Shown here: positions 1-4,537 of the stretch, one piece after another
Layout of the letters: each line of letters starts with the position of its first letter
Position numbering within the stretch: the stretch's first letter is position 1
NCBI GenBank assembly: GCA_023425455.1
Contig: JAFACP010000268.1
Location: 1 to 6,306 of the forward strand
Source of the DNA: Pseudomonadota bacterium
Lineage (GTDB): Bacteria; Pseudomonadota; Gammaproteobacteria; Enterobacterales; Enterobacteriaceae
Reading direction: 5' to 3'
DNA length: 6,306 bases
Notes under the pieces: generated by a model
Databases searched by the model: none
The model's input: the letters and a program-made list of their open reading frames with translations, nothing else
Told to the model about the DNA's origin: nothing
Program-made: the position numbers and the translations under genes

Positions 1-838
1 GGCGCATTTTATCAAGCAGTATGCCGCCGAGCAGCTTGAAGCCCAGGCTCAGCAAAAAGGGGATGGCCGCGAGCCAGCCCGTCGCCTGCAGCGAGACGTG
101 GTGCTCATCACGCAGCCAGGCCGGAAGCCAGGCGCTGCTGCCCCACAGGTAGCTCAGGGTGGCGATCTCGACCAGCAGGATCCAGCCCAGCAGCGGCGTT
201 TGCCAGGCCAGCGTAACGGTCTGCCTGAAGCCGGGTTTGTTGCGTCTCAGCGCCGTCTGCGGGGCGGGCAGGAAGCGCCAGACCGCGCCACCGCCCAGCA
301 GCAGGTTGATGGCGGCGAGGGCATAAAAAGAGCCGGCCCAGCCAAGTTGCGCCATCAGCCAGGTGACCAGCGGAAAACCGACCGCCAGCCCCAGTGAGAC
401 GCCCAGCGCGGTGACGGCGTTGGGTCTGCCTAGCTCCTGCGCGTGGAAATTATCGCTGATAAAGCGTGTTTTCAGTGAAAAGAGCGGCCCCTCGGCAATC
501 CCCAGAATCACGCGCGCGATGAGCATCCCCATTAGCGAGCCGAGCAGCGGCGAAATCGCGCAAATGACGGCCCAAATGACAGTACTGCTTAATAATCCCT
601 GCCGATAATGTAGTTTGCTTTCAATAACTGGTGTTAATAGTAAAGCGGAAAATCCATAACCCAGAAGAAAGCAGGTCATTAACATTCCCTGCAACATTCT
701 GTTTTCATTCAGCTGAAAATGTGCGGCAAATTGTGGGTTTAAAATCATGACAGAGATATTCACCCGGTCAATATAAGAAATAATAATTAGCAACAACAGT
801 GCCAGTGTTCCTTGCCATTTTGCCGTCATTATATTCAT
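1..838 (-). CDS. MFS transporter, ACS-family-like, partial (C-terminus beyond left edge)
   Basis: This is an inner-membrane secondary transporter, probably importing the organic acid or aromatic acid broken down by the divergent genes. Reading leftward from the ATG at 838 gives 279 open residues with no stop, about two thirds of the usual 420-450. Hydrophobic segments are spread throughout, for example residues 10-21, 51-69, 83-104, 142-163 and 170-184. Family marks are YIDRVNIS at 22-29 at the end of helix 1, RVILGIAEG at 109-117 in the helix 4 region, and the mid-protein loop motif GGILLDKMR at 271-279. The loop after helix 2, where MFS proteins usually carry G-x3-DR-x-G-R, reads PVIESKLHYRQG and lacks the Asp-Arg pair. 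ATG 838 is preferred over the in-frame ATG at 829; only a weak GAGCGAG-like ribosome site precedes it. The first 80 or so codons are AT-rich, unlike the rest. The MFS call is firm; the substrate is inferred from context only. Confidence 0.9.
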   Translation of the reverse strand, partial: MNIMTAKWQGTLALLLLIIISYIDRVNISVMILNPQFAAHFQLNENRMLQGMLMTCFLLGYGFSALLLTPVIESKLHYRQGLLSSTVIWAVICAISPLLGSLMGMLIARVILGIAEGPLFSLKTRFISDNFHAQELGRPNAVTALGVSLGLAVGFPLVTWLMAQLGWAGSFYALAAINLLLGGGAVWRFLPAPQTALRRNKPGFRQTVTLAWQTPLLGWILLVEIATLSYLWGSSAWLPAWLRDEHHVSLQATGWLAAIPFLLSLGFKLLGGILLDKMR

Positions 839-855
839 GTCGATCTCGCTCTTTA

Positions 856-883
856 TTTATATTTTTATCACTGTGATTGTCAC
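856..883 (-). promoter_or_regulatory. Candidate sigma-70 promoter for the transporter gene
   Basis: On the minus strand, GTGACA (883-878, five of six matches to TTGACA) is followed after 16 bases by TATAAA (861-856, five of six matches to TATAAT). Transcription would begin near 849-850, leaving an untranslated leader of only about 11 bases before the ATG at 838. That is short, so an upstream promoter may be the main one. The spacer overlaps a cluster of GTGA/TCAC repeats. Confidence 0.4.
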
Positions 884-901
884 GCAAATAAAGTGATTCA
901 C
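867..901. repeat. Cluster of GTGA/TCAC inverted repeats
   Basis: Three small dyads share GTGA/TCAC halves. ATCAC-T-GTGAT lies at 867-877, GTGA-TTG-TCAC at 873-883, and GTGA-T-TCAC at 893-901. The hexamer GTGATT recurs 20 bases apart (873 and 893), about two helical turns. The first two dyads overlap the -35 element and spacer of the putative transporter promoter. The halves resemble CRP half-sites, but the spacing is wrong for CRP (6 bases needed). Confidence 0.4.
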
Positions 902-942
902 CAGTGGAACTAATTGTTTATTAAGAATAAATATTTTTACAC

Positions 943-956
943 TTTCACGGGTGAAA
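943..956. promoter_or_regulatory. Candidate regulator operator, transporter side (TTTCAC-GG-GTGAAA)
   Basis: Two six-base arms, TTTCAC and GTGAAA, are separated by GG. The outer part matches the pattern TTTCA-N4-TGAAA, which is also found at 1212-1225 in front of the ferredoxin gene. The site lies about 105 bases upstream of the transporter start, which suits an upstream binding site rather than a block on the proposed promoter. The likeliest ligand is the IclR-type protein encoded at 3671-4459. This is inferred from shared symmetry and context. Confidence 0.45.
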
Positions 957-1023
957 CACGACCGATACCCCTGACTGCCATTTTTAATGAACAAAAAGAA
1001 AAGAAGTCAATCGCTATTTTTAA

Positions 1024-1052
1024 AAATACGCGTTTATCAATAAAACGTATTT
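1024..1052. repeat. Inverted repeat AAATACG / CGTATTT
   Basis: Seven-base perfect arms lie at 1024-1030 and 1046-1052 with a 15-base AT-rich spacer. This could be a two-half-site operator or a weak RNA hairpin, or chance in AT-rich sequence. No regulator can be assigned. Confidence 0.25.
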
Positions 1053-1063
1053 CCTCACCGCTT

Positions 1064-1080
1064 TATAATGAAAATTTCAT
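1064..1080. promoter_or_regulatory. Perfect TATAAT overlapping inverted repeat ATGAAA-A-TTTCAT
   Basis: A consensus -10 hexamer TATAAT lies at 1064-1069 on the plus strand, but no good -35 is seen 16-18 bases upstream (TAAAAC at 1041-1046). ATGAAA-A-TTTCAT at 1068-1080 overlaps it by two bases. Its half-sites are the same ATGAAA/TTTCAT hexamers as in the palindrome at 1211-1226, arranged in the opposite order. It may be a secondary, regulator-dependent promoter or an auxiliary operator. Neither is proven. Confidence 0.3.
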
Positions 1081-1095
1081 ATTGCTGCATTTTTT

Positions 1096-1111
1096 CGTGA
1101 TCGTTTGCACA
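1096..1111. promoter_or_regulatory. CRP-like binding site
   Basis: The core CGTGA-TCGTTT-GCACA matches the CRP core TGTGA-N6-TCACA at 8 of 10 positions with the correct six-base spacer. Its centre (1103.5) is about 90 bases upstream of the start site predicted near 1194, close to the -92.5 position used by class I CRP activation. This would place the aromatic operon under catabolite control, as is usual for such pathways in enterobacteria. It is a motif match only. Confidence 0.4.
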
Positions 1112-1117
1112 CTTAGC

Positions 1118-1138
1118 TAATTAAAGACATTTTAATTA
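1118..1138. repeat. AT-only inverted repeat TAATTAAA / TTTAATTA
   Basis: Eight-base perfect arms (1118-1125 and 1131-1138) flank GACAT. The repeat lies between the CRP-like site and the main promoter, ending 21 bases before the -35. It could act as an UP-like element or an activator site. The A/T-only content makes chance symmetry fairly likely. Confidence 0.25.
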
Positions 1139-1159
1139 ACAAAATGGTCACATTGCCGC

Positions 1160-1187
1160 TTGACGAAACCGTCATCGCTTTTATATT
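1160..1187 (+). promoter_or_regulatory. Main candidate sigma-70 promoter of the catabolic genes
   Basis: TTGACG at 1160-1165 (five of six) and TATATT at 1182-1187 (five of six) are separated by 16 bases. Transcription would start near 1194, giving a leader of about 50 bases before the ferredoxin ATG. The -35 sits inside a dyad TGACG-AAAC-CGTCA (1161-1174), and the palindrome at 1211-1226 falls just downstream of the start point. This is the best promoter match in the control region. Confidence 0.55.
1161..1174. repeat. Dyad TGACG-AAAC-CGTCA overlapping the -35 element
   Basis: Five-base perfect arms with a four-base spacer cover five of the six -35 bases and extend into the promoter spacer. 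A protein bound here would compete with RNA polymerase. The halves differ from the TTTCA/TGAAA sites, so a different regulator would be implied. It is short enough to be accidental. Confidence 0.25.
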
Positions 1188-1210
1188 GACCGTATTAAAT
1201 AAGAAACAGA

Positions 1211-1226
1211 GTTTCATATATGAAAC
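1211..1226. promoter_or_regulatory. Candidate regulator operator, perfect palindrome GTTTCATATATGAAAC
   Basis: This 16-base sequence is perfectly self-complementary. It lies about 17-32 bases downstream of the predicted transcription start and ends 8 bases before the ribosome binding site of the ferredoxin gene. Bound protein there would block initiation or early elongation. It shares TTTCA-N4-TGAAA with 943-956. IclR-family proteins bind short palindromes of this size, so the product of 3671-4459 is the natural candidate. Confidence 0.55.
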
Positions 1227-1234
1227 AAAAGCCT

Positions 1235-1240
1235 GGAGGA
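1235..1240 (+). promoter_or_regulatory. Ribosome binding site GGAGGA fixing the ferredoxin start
   Basis: GGAGGA lies five bases before the ATG at 1246 and only two before the in-frame GTG at 1243. It therefore favours ATG 1246 over the GTG and over the distant in-frame ATG at 1144. Confidence 0.75.
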
Positions 1241-1245
1241 TCGTG

Positions 1246-1569
1246 ATGAGCTGGATAGGCGTATGTGACGCAGAACAAGTACAGGAAGATTTCCCGTTTA
1301 GCGGCAACGTTGAGGGGAAAGAGATCGGCGTTTATTTGATTGACGGCGAATATTACGCGCTGGAAGACGTTTGTCCGCACGCTTATGCGCTGCTGAGCCA
1401 GGGGTTCGTCGAAGACGGCAAGGTGGAGTGTCCGCTGCATGAGGCGGTGTTCGACGTCAAAACCGGCCAGTGTTTGCACGGCCCCGGGGGGCGCAACCTC
1501 AACCGTTACCCGGTTCGGGTTTTTGAAAACCAAATCCAGATTACCTTTGTCGAGGAGACCGTGGCATGA
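1246..1569 (+). CDS. Rieske [2Fe-2S] ferredoxin of a multicomponent oxygenase
   Basis: This is a cytoplasmic electron carrier, probably between the reductase at 5461 and the oxygenase at 1885. The 107 residues are the normal size for BphA3/HcaC-type ferredoxins. The Rieske cluster ligands are complete: C43 and H45 in CPH, then after 16 residues C62 and H65 in CPLH, a C-x-H-x16-C-x2-H arrangement. A GQCLHGP turn follows at 74-80, typical of the fold. The reading frame stays open back to an ATG at 1144, but those 34 extra residues look like translated control DNA and have no ribosome site. A GGAGGA sequence supports ATG 1246. The stop overlaps the next start in ATGA (1566-1569), implying coupled translation. 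It is the first gene of the plus-strand row, downstream of the best promoter and palindrome. Family assignment is secure; the redox partner is inferred from context. Confidence 0.93.
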   Translation: MSWIGVCDAEQVQEDFPFSGNVEGKEIGVYLIDGEYYALEDVCPHAYALLSQGFVEDGKVECPLHEAVFDVKTGQCLHGPGGRNLNRYPVRVFENQIQITFVEETVA

Positions 1570-1874
1570 GCGATACCCTGAACTTCAACCCGGCGCTGCC
1601 GGAAAGCCGCCAGTTTACCCCGCCTGCTGAAGGTGGTAACGGCGCGATCCATAAGCCGGGTGAGTACCAGAACCTTGTCTGGCAGACCCGCAGCCGCGCG
1701 CCGGAAAGCTGGGAGAACGCGCTTATCGCCACGCTGGAAACGCTTTTCGAGCAGGGCGCTGAAACGTTGCCGGAGCTGGTGAACGGGCTAAACGCGGTGC
1801 GCATGCACGACCAGCAGGGCGAGCCATGGCGCGAGGCCAGCTTCCAGGCATTCTTACAGGTTAACGGTTACTGA
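1566..1874 (+). CDS. Small conserved-looking protein (recombinase-like HTH-type), role unknown
   Basis: This 102-residue protein is firmly placed between ferredoxin and oxygenase. Its ATG overlaps the ferredoxin stop by four bases, GAGGAG at 1552-1557 provides a ribosome site eight bases upstream, and its TGA touches the ribosome site of the next gene. The first 45 residues are Pro/Gly-rich and probably extended, with YQNLVWQTR at 34-42. Residues 48-79 look like two amphipathic helices, and the C-terminus ends in GEPWREASFQAFLQVNGY at 85-102. That tail resembles the small helical module of serine recombinases; from memory, similar proteins beside Rieske dioxygenase genes are annotated as having a recombinase-like helix-turn-helix domain. 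There is no catalytic recombinase domain, no cysteine pair, no signal peptide and no membrane segment. An accessory or assembly factor for the oxygenase fits the context better than DNA recombination, but this is inference. It does not resemble the usual beta subunit, which is about 160-190 residues. Confidence 0.8.
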   Translation: MSDTLNFNPALPESRQFTPPAEGGNGAIHKPGEYQNLVWQTRSRAPESWENALIATLETLFEQGAETLPELVNGLNAVRMHDQQGEPWREASFQAFLQVNGY

Positions 1875-1876
1875 GG
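1873..1876 (+). promoter_or_regulatory. Ribosome binding site GAGG overlapping the previous stop
   Basis: GAGG shares two bases with the TGA at 1872-1874. It lies eight bases before ATG 1885 and five before the in-frame GTG at 1882, which favours the ATG as the oxygenase start. The overlap suggests that ribosomes finishing the small protein help start the oxygenase. Confidence 0.65.
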
Positions 1877-1884
1877 ACAACGTG

Positions 1885-2907
1885 ATGACGACTGGCGTAC
1901 AAAATTATCTCGATAAAGGTCTACGCGGCCTCTGGTATCCGGTGCTGGCCAGCTGGGAAGTGCAGTCTGCTCCTGTGGGCATCACCCGCCTGGGCGAGCA
2001 GATTGTGGTCTGGCGCAACAAAGACGGTCAGGTGCAGGCGCTGGAAGACCGCTGCCCGCACCGCGGCGCGCGCCTGTCAATGGGCTGGAACCTCGGTGAC
2101 CGTATCGCCTGCTGGTATCACGGCGTGGAAGTGGCGGGCAACGGTGAAGTGAAAGATGTGCCCGCCGTGGACAAATGTCCGCTGGTCGGCCAGCAGTGTG
2201 TGCGCAGCTATAACGTGCAGGAAGCGCACGGCGCCATCTTCCTGTGGTTTGGCGTGACCGCCGGCCAGCAGCCGGACGTGCTAAGCTTCCCGGATGAGCT
2301 CGCCGACGGCGAAACCTACAGCAACTTCCTCTGCACCGCCGCGTGGAAATGCAACTACCAGTATGCGCTGGAAAACGTGATGGACCCGATGCACGGTACC
2401 TATCTGCACTCCTCCTCACACTCAATGGCGGAAGGCGATCGCAAGGCTGACATGGTGCTGCAGCCGACCAAAACCGGCTTCATCTTTGAGAAAAAAGGGC
2501 AGAGCGGCGTCAACTTCGACTGGGTGGAGCTGGGCAACAGCGGCACCTTCTGGATGCGCCTCTCTATTCCCTACAAGAAGCGTTTCGGGCCTGGGGGCCA
2601 CTTCTTTATCGTCGGCATGGTGGTGCCGGAAGATAACGACAACTGCCGCGTCTTCTTCTGGCGCATCCGCCGCGTGCAGGGCTGGCAGCGCGATATGTGG
2701 CGCTTTATGTACCGCAACCGTCTGGAAAAGCTGCACTGGGAAGTGCTGGAGCAGGATCGGGTGGTGCTGGAGAGCCTGGCGCCGGATGCCCGCGAACATG
2801 AATACCTCTACCAGCACGACGTCGGCCTCTCGCGCCTGCGCCGGATGATGCAAAAAGCGGCGAAAGAGCAGCTGGCGATGCGGGAAGAGCAGCAGGGAGC
2901 CGCCTGA
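1885..2907 (+). CDS. Rieske non-heme iron oxygenase, alpha subunit (aromatic-ring-hydroxylating)
   Basis: This is the terminal oxygenase that would use ferredoxin electrons and O2 to hydroxylate the aromatic substrate in the cytoplasm. The protein has 340 residues from ATG 1885; a GTG three bases earlier is less well spaced from GAGG. The N-terminal Rieske domain (about 15-125) has C57/H59 in CPHRGA and C76/H79 in CWYHG, a C-x-H-x16-C-x2-H motif. The catalytic domain carries ENVMDPMHGTYLH at 163-175, giving D167 as electron bridge and H170/H175 as iron ligands. D291 in LEQDRVVLES is the probable carboxylate ligand. Size and the single-domain layout resemble alpha-only enzymes such as vanillate or dicamba demethylase and phthalate dioxygenase, not the 450-residue biphenyl type. 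No beta subunit is seen. Its stop shares one base with the next start. Dihydroxylation is favoured by the adjacent dehydrogenase and ring-cleavage genes, but demethylation or monohydroxylation cannot be excluded. Confidence 0.93.
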   Translation: MTTGVQNYLDKGLRGLWYPVLASWEVQSAPVGITRLGEQIVVWRNKDGQVQALEDRCPHRGARLSMGWNLGDRIACWYHGVEVAGNGEVKDVPAVDKCPLVGQQCVRSYNVQEAHGAIFLWFGVTAGQQPDVLSFPDELADGETYSNFLCTAAWKCNYQYALENVMDPMHGTYLHSSSHSMAEGDRKADMVLQPTKTGFIFEKKGQSGVNFDWVELGNSGTFWMRLSIPYKKRFGPGGHFFIVGMVVPEDNDNCRVFFWRIRRVQGWQRDMWRFMYRNRLEKLHWEVLEQDRVVLESLAPDAREHEYLYQHDVGLSRLRRMMQKAAKEQLAMREEQQGAA

Positions 2908-3656
2908 TGAATGGGCTGCTGAGTGGAAAACGCATCGTCGTGACCGGCGCCGCGCGCGGGCTGGGCTATCACTTCGCCAGCGCCTGCGCGGAGCAGGGCG
3001 CAACGGTGGTGATGTGCGACATCCTTGAGGGCGAGCTGGCTGAGCGCGCGCACGGTCTGCGTGCGCAAGGTTTTACGATCGAATCCCATGTTATCGATCT
3101 GGCCGATCCTCAGTCCATCGCGCAGGTGTTCCACGCCGTTGGTCAGAAAGGCGAGATCGACGGGCTGGTCAATAACGCGGCGATGGCGACCGGCGTGGGC
3201 GGCAAAAATATGCTCGATTACGATCCGGAACTGTGGGACCGCGTGATGAGCGTGAACGTCAAAGGCACCTGGCTTGTGACACGCGCGGCGGTTCCGCTGC
3301 TGCGGGAAGGGGGCGGAATTGTGAATGTCGCCTCCGACACCGCGCTGTGGGGCGCGCCGCGCCTGATGGCCTATGTGGCGAGTAAAGGGGCGGTGATCGC
3401 CATGACGCGCTCAATGGCGCGCGAGCTGGGTGAAAAACGTATCCGCATCAACGCCATCGCGCCGGGGTTAACCCGCGTCGAGGCAACGGAATATGTGCCG
3501 GCCGAGCGCCATCAGCTTTACGAAAACGGGCGCGCATTAACGGGCGCCCAGCAGCCGGAAGATGTGACCGGCAGCGTGGTCTGGCTGTTGAGCGATCTGT
3601 CGCGGTTTGTTACCGGGCAGCTGATTCCGGTCAACGGCGGTTTCGTCTTTAACTAA
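2907..3656 (+). CDS. Short-chain dehydrogenase/reductase, probable cis-dihydrodiol dehydrogenase
   Basis: This is an NAD(P)-dependent oxidoreductase of the classical SDR family, 249 residues, full length. The cofactor motif TGAARGLG spans 13-20 (G14, G18, G20). D38 at the end of the second strand favours NAD(H) over NADP(H). D64 follows strand 4, NNAA lies at 89-92, N117 is the structural Asn, and the catalytic set is S143, Y156 and K160 (YVASK). IAPG at 183-186 follows, and VNGG near 243-246 closes the fold. In this context it would oxidise the cis-dihydrodiol made by the oxygenase to the catechol used by the extradiol enzyme. A classical SDR alone does not prove that substrate. Its ATG shares one base with the preceding TGA, and GGGAG at 2895-2899 is a good ribosome site. 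The next gene begins 14 bases after its stop. Confidence 0.93.
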   Translation: MNGLLSGKRIVVTGAARGLGYHFASACAEQGATVVMCDILEGELAERAHGLRAQGFTIESHVIDLADPQSIAQVFHAVGQKGEIDGLVNNAAMATGVGGKNMLDYDPELWDRVMSVNVKGTWLVTRAAVPLLREGGGIVNVASDTALWGAPRLMAYVASKGAVIAMTRSMARELGEKRIRINAIAPGLTRVEATEYVPAERHQLYENGRALTGAQQPEDVTGSVVWLLSDLSRFVTGQLIPVNGGFVFN

Positions 3657-3670
3657 CGGGTGAAGCGAGT

Positions 3671-4459
3671 ATGGCAAACGATCAGGAAGTGAAGTATCTG
3701 GTGCCGGGGCTGGAACGCGGTCTGCAGCTGCTGTTGGCCTTCGGCGAACAGCATCGTGAACTGACCTTTGCCGAGCTGCACCGGCTGGTGGCAATGCCGA
3801 AAGCGACGGCATATCGCGTGGTCCAGACCCTGGAGTATATGGGCTTTCTCGAACGCAACACCCGCACCAATACCTTTTCGCTGGGGATGAACGTGCTGCG
3901 CCTCGGCTTTGAGTACATTGCCTCCCTGGATGTGGCGCAGGTCGGCCAGCCGGTTATCGAGCAGCTGCGCGACGTCAGCCAGTGCAGCAGCCATCTGGCG
4001 ATTCGCGACGGGCGCGACATCATCTACATCGCCCGCGTCAGCGCCGCCGGGTCACGCATCAACCAGGTCAGCATCGGCACCCGCCTGCCGGTGCACTGCA
4101 CTTCTCTTGGCCGCATGCTGTTGACCGATCTTTCCCGCGCCGACTTTGAACAGTTGTTCCCGCACGCGCGGCTGCCGGGGAAAACGCCGGGGCAGCTGCA
4201 TGACCGCGAAGCCCTGTGGCAGATGGTGCAGCAGGACAAAGCCCGCGGCTATGTGATCGGCGAATCCTTCTTCCGCCAGGGGATCTCCTCCATCGTCTAT
4301 CCGGTGTATGACCGAAGCCATCGCGTGGCGGCGGTGGTCAGCATCCTGGTGCCGTCGGAGGAGATCCCGCAGGCCGACCGCGAGCGTTTGCAAAACGAGG
4401 TGTGCATGGCGGCGGATAAAATCTCTGGCTTCTTAGGGTATTTGTCACAGGCCAGTTAA
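3671..4459 (+). CDS. IclR-family transcriptional regulator
   Basis: This is a DNA-binding regulator, probably controlling the cluster and sensing its substrate or an intermediate. It has 262 residues, typical for the family. The N-terminal winged helix-turn-helix (about 10-70) includes LERGLQLLLAF at 14-24, helix TFAELHRLV at 32-40 and recognition helix segment PKATAYRVVQTLEYMGFLER at 43-62. The C-terminal effector-binding domain (about 80-255) carries LPVHCTSLGRMLL at 139-151 and GYVIGESFFRQGISSIVYPV at 193-212, both standard family blocks. Relatives such as PcaR, PcaU, PobR and KdgR regulate aromatic or sugar-acid catabolism and bind short palindromes, which match the repeats at 943-956 and 1211-1226. 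The gene lies in the row it would control, 14 bases after the dehydrogenase, so autoregulation is likely. The ribosome site is weak (GTGAAGCGAG before the ATG). Whether it represses or activates cannot be told. Confidence 0.93.
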   Translation: MANDQEVKYLVPGLERGLQLLLAFGEQHRELTFAELHRLVAMPKATAYRVVQTLEYMGFLERNTRTNTFSLGMNVLRLGFEYIASLDVAQVGQPVIEQLRDVSQCSSHLAIRDGRDIIYIARVSAAGSRINQVSIGTRLPVHCTSLGRMLLTDLSRADFEQLFPHARLPGKTPGQLHDREALWQMVQQDKARGYVIGESFFRQGISSIVYPVYDRSHRVAAVVSILVPSEEIPQADRERLQNEVCMAADKISGFLGYLSQAS

Positions 4460-4472
4460 ATCAGCCAGTTAA
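4451..4472 (+). repeat. Tandem direct repeat of GCCAGTTAA, period 13
   Basis: GCCAGTTAA occurs at 4451-4459, where it encodes the last two residues and stop of the regulator, and again at 4464-4472. The repeat unit is 13 bases, with similar flanking CAG/TCA. It may be a small duplication or a pair of half-sites. No function is known. Confidence 0.5.
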
Positions 4473-4537
4473 CGTCAGGCGCTTCACTGCGTCGGGCATG
4501 TTTTACGCCCAATCTGGGCCAGAAGAGGCAACCAACG
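4460..4537 (+). other. 78-base gap between regulator and extradiol gene
   Basis: This is the only sizeable spacer in the plus-strand row. It holds the second GCCAGTTAA copy and a five-base-pair hairpin GCCCA-ATC-TGGGC at 4507-4519. The hairpin is not followed by a T run, so it is not a recognisable terminator. AGAGG at 4524-4528 serves as ribosome site for the next gene. No promoter with both elements was found; TTGTCA at 4442-4447 lacks a partner -10. Confidence 0.6.

Larger units (their letters stand above)
839..1245. other. Divergent intergenic control region
   Basis: These 407 bases separate the transporter from the catabolic genes and hold no convincing gene. The DNA is AT-rich (19 G+C in the 60 bases 841-900, counted by hand). 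It contains a sigma-70-like promoter in each direction, a CRP-like site and several inverted repeats, listed separately. No intrinsic terminator or RNA gene was seen. A 68-codon open frame crosses it from a TTG at 914 but has no ribosome site and a low-complexity translation. Confidence 0.85.

Noticed and set aside
98..608. Plus-strand open frames opposite the transporter
   Set aside because: They are antisense shadows of the transporter, with Gln/Arg/Ala/Pro-rich translations and no domain signal. The minus-strand frame has clear MFS motifs.
867..888. CRP site in the transporter promoter
   Set aside because: The GTGA and TCAC halves are three bases apart instead of six, and in the correct spacing only one half-site matches.
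917..931. Inverted repeat TTTATT-AAG-AATAAA as an operator
   Set aside because: The arms are short and A/T only in an AT-rich stretch, so chance symmetry is likely, and no matching second copy was seen.
914..1120. 68-codon open frame in the control region, plus strand
   Set aside because: It begins with TTG, has no Shine-Dalgarno sequence, and its Lys/Ile/Phe-rich low-complexity translation is what AT-rich control DNA gives by chance.
1144..1245. N-terminal extension of the ferredoxin from an upstream in-frame ATG
   Set aside because: There is no ribosome site before 1144. The stretch contains the best promoter and the palindrome, and the ferredoxin from 1246 already has the family's normal length with a GGAGGA site.
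1566..1874. Small protein as a recombinase fragment or mobile-element remnant
   Set aside because: It is full, cleanly spaced and translationally coupled on both sides. No catalytic recombinase domain, inverted terminal repeats or target duplication are seen nearby.
2422..3134. Long minus-strand open frames over the oxygenase and dehydrogenase genes
   Set aside because: GC-rich codon bias leaves the opposite frames open. Translations are Arg/Ala/His-rich without motifs, while the plus strand encodes complete catalytic motifs.
4507..4519. Hairpin GCCCA-ATC-TGGGC as a terminator after the regulator
   Set aside because: The stem is only five base pairs with no following T run, and the extradiol ribosome site begins a few bases later.
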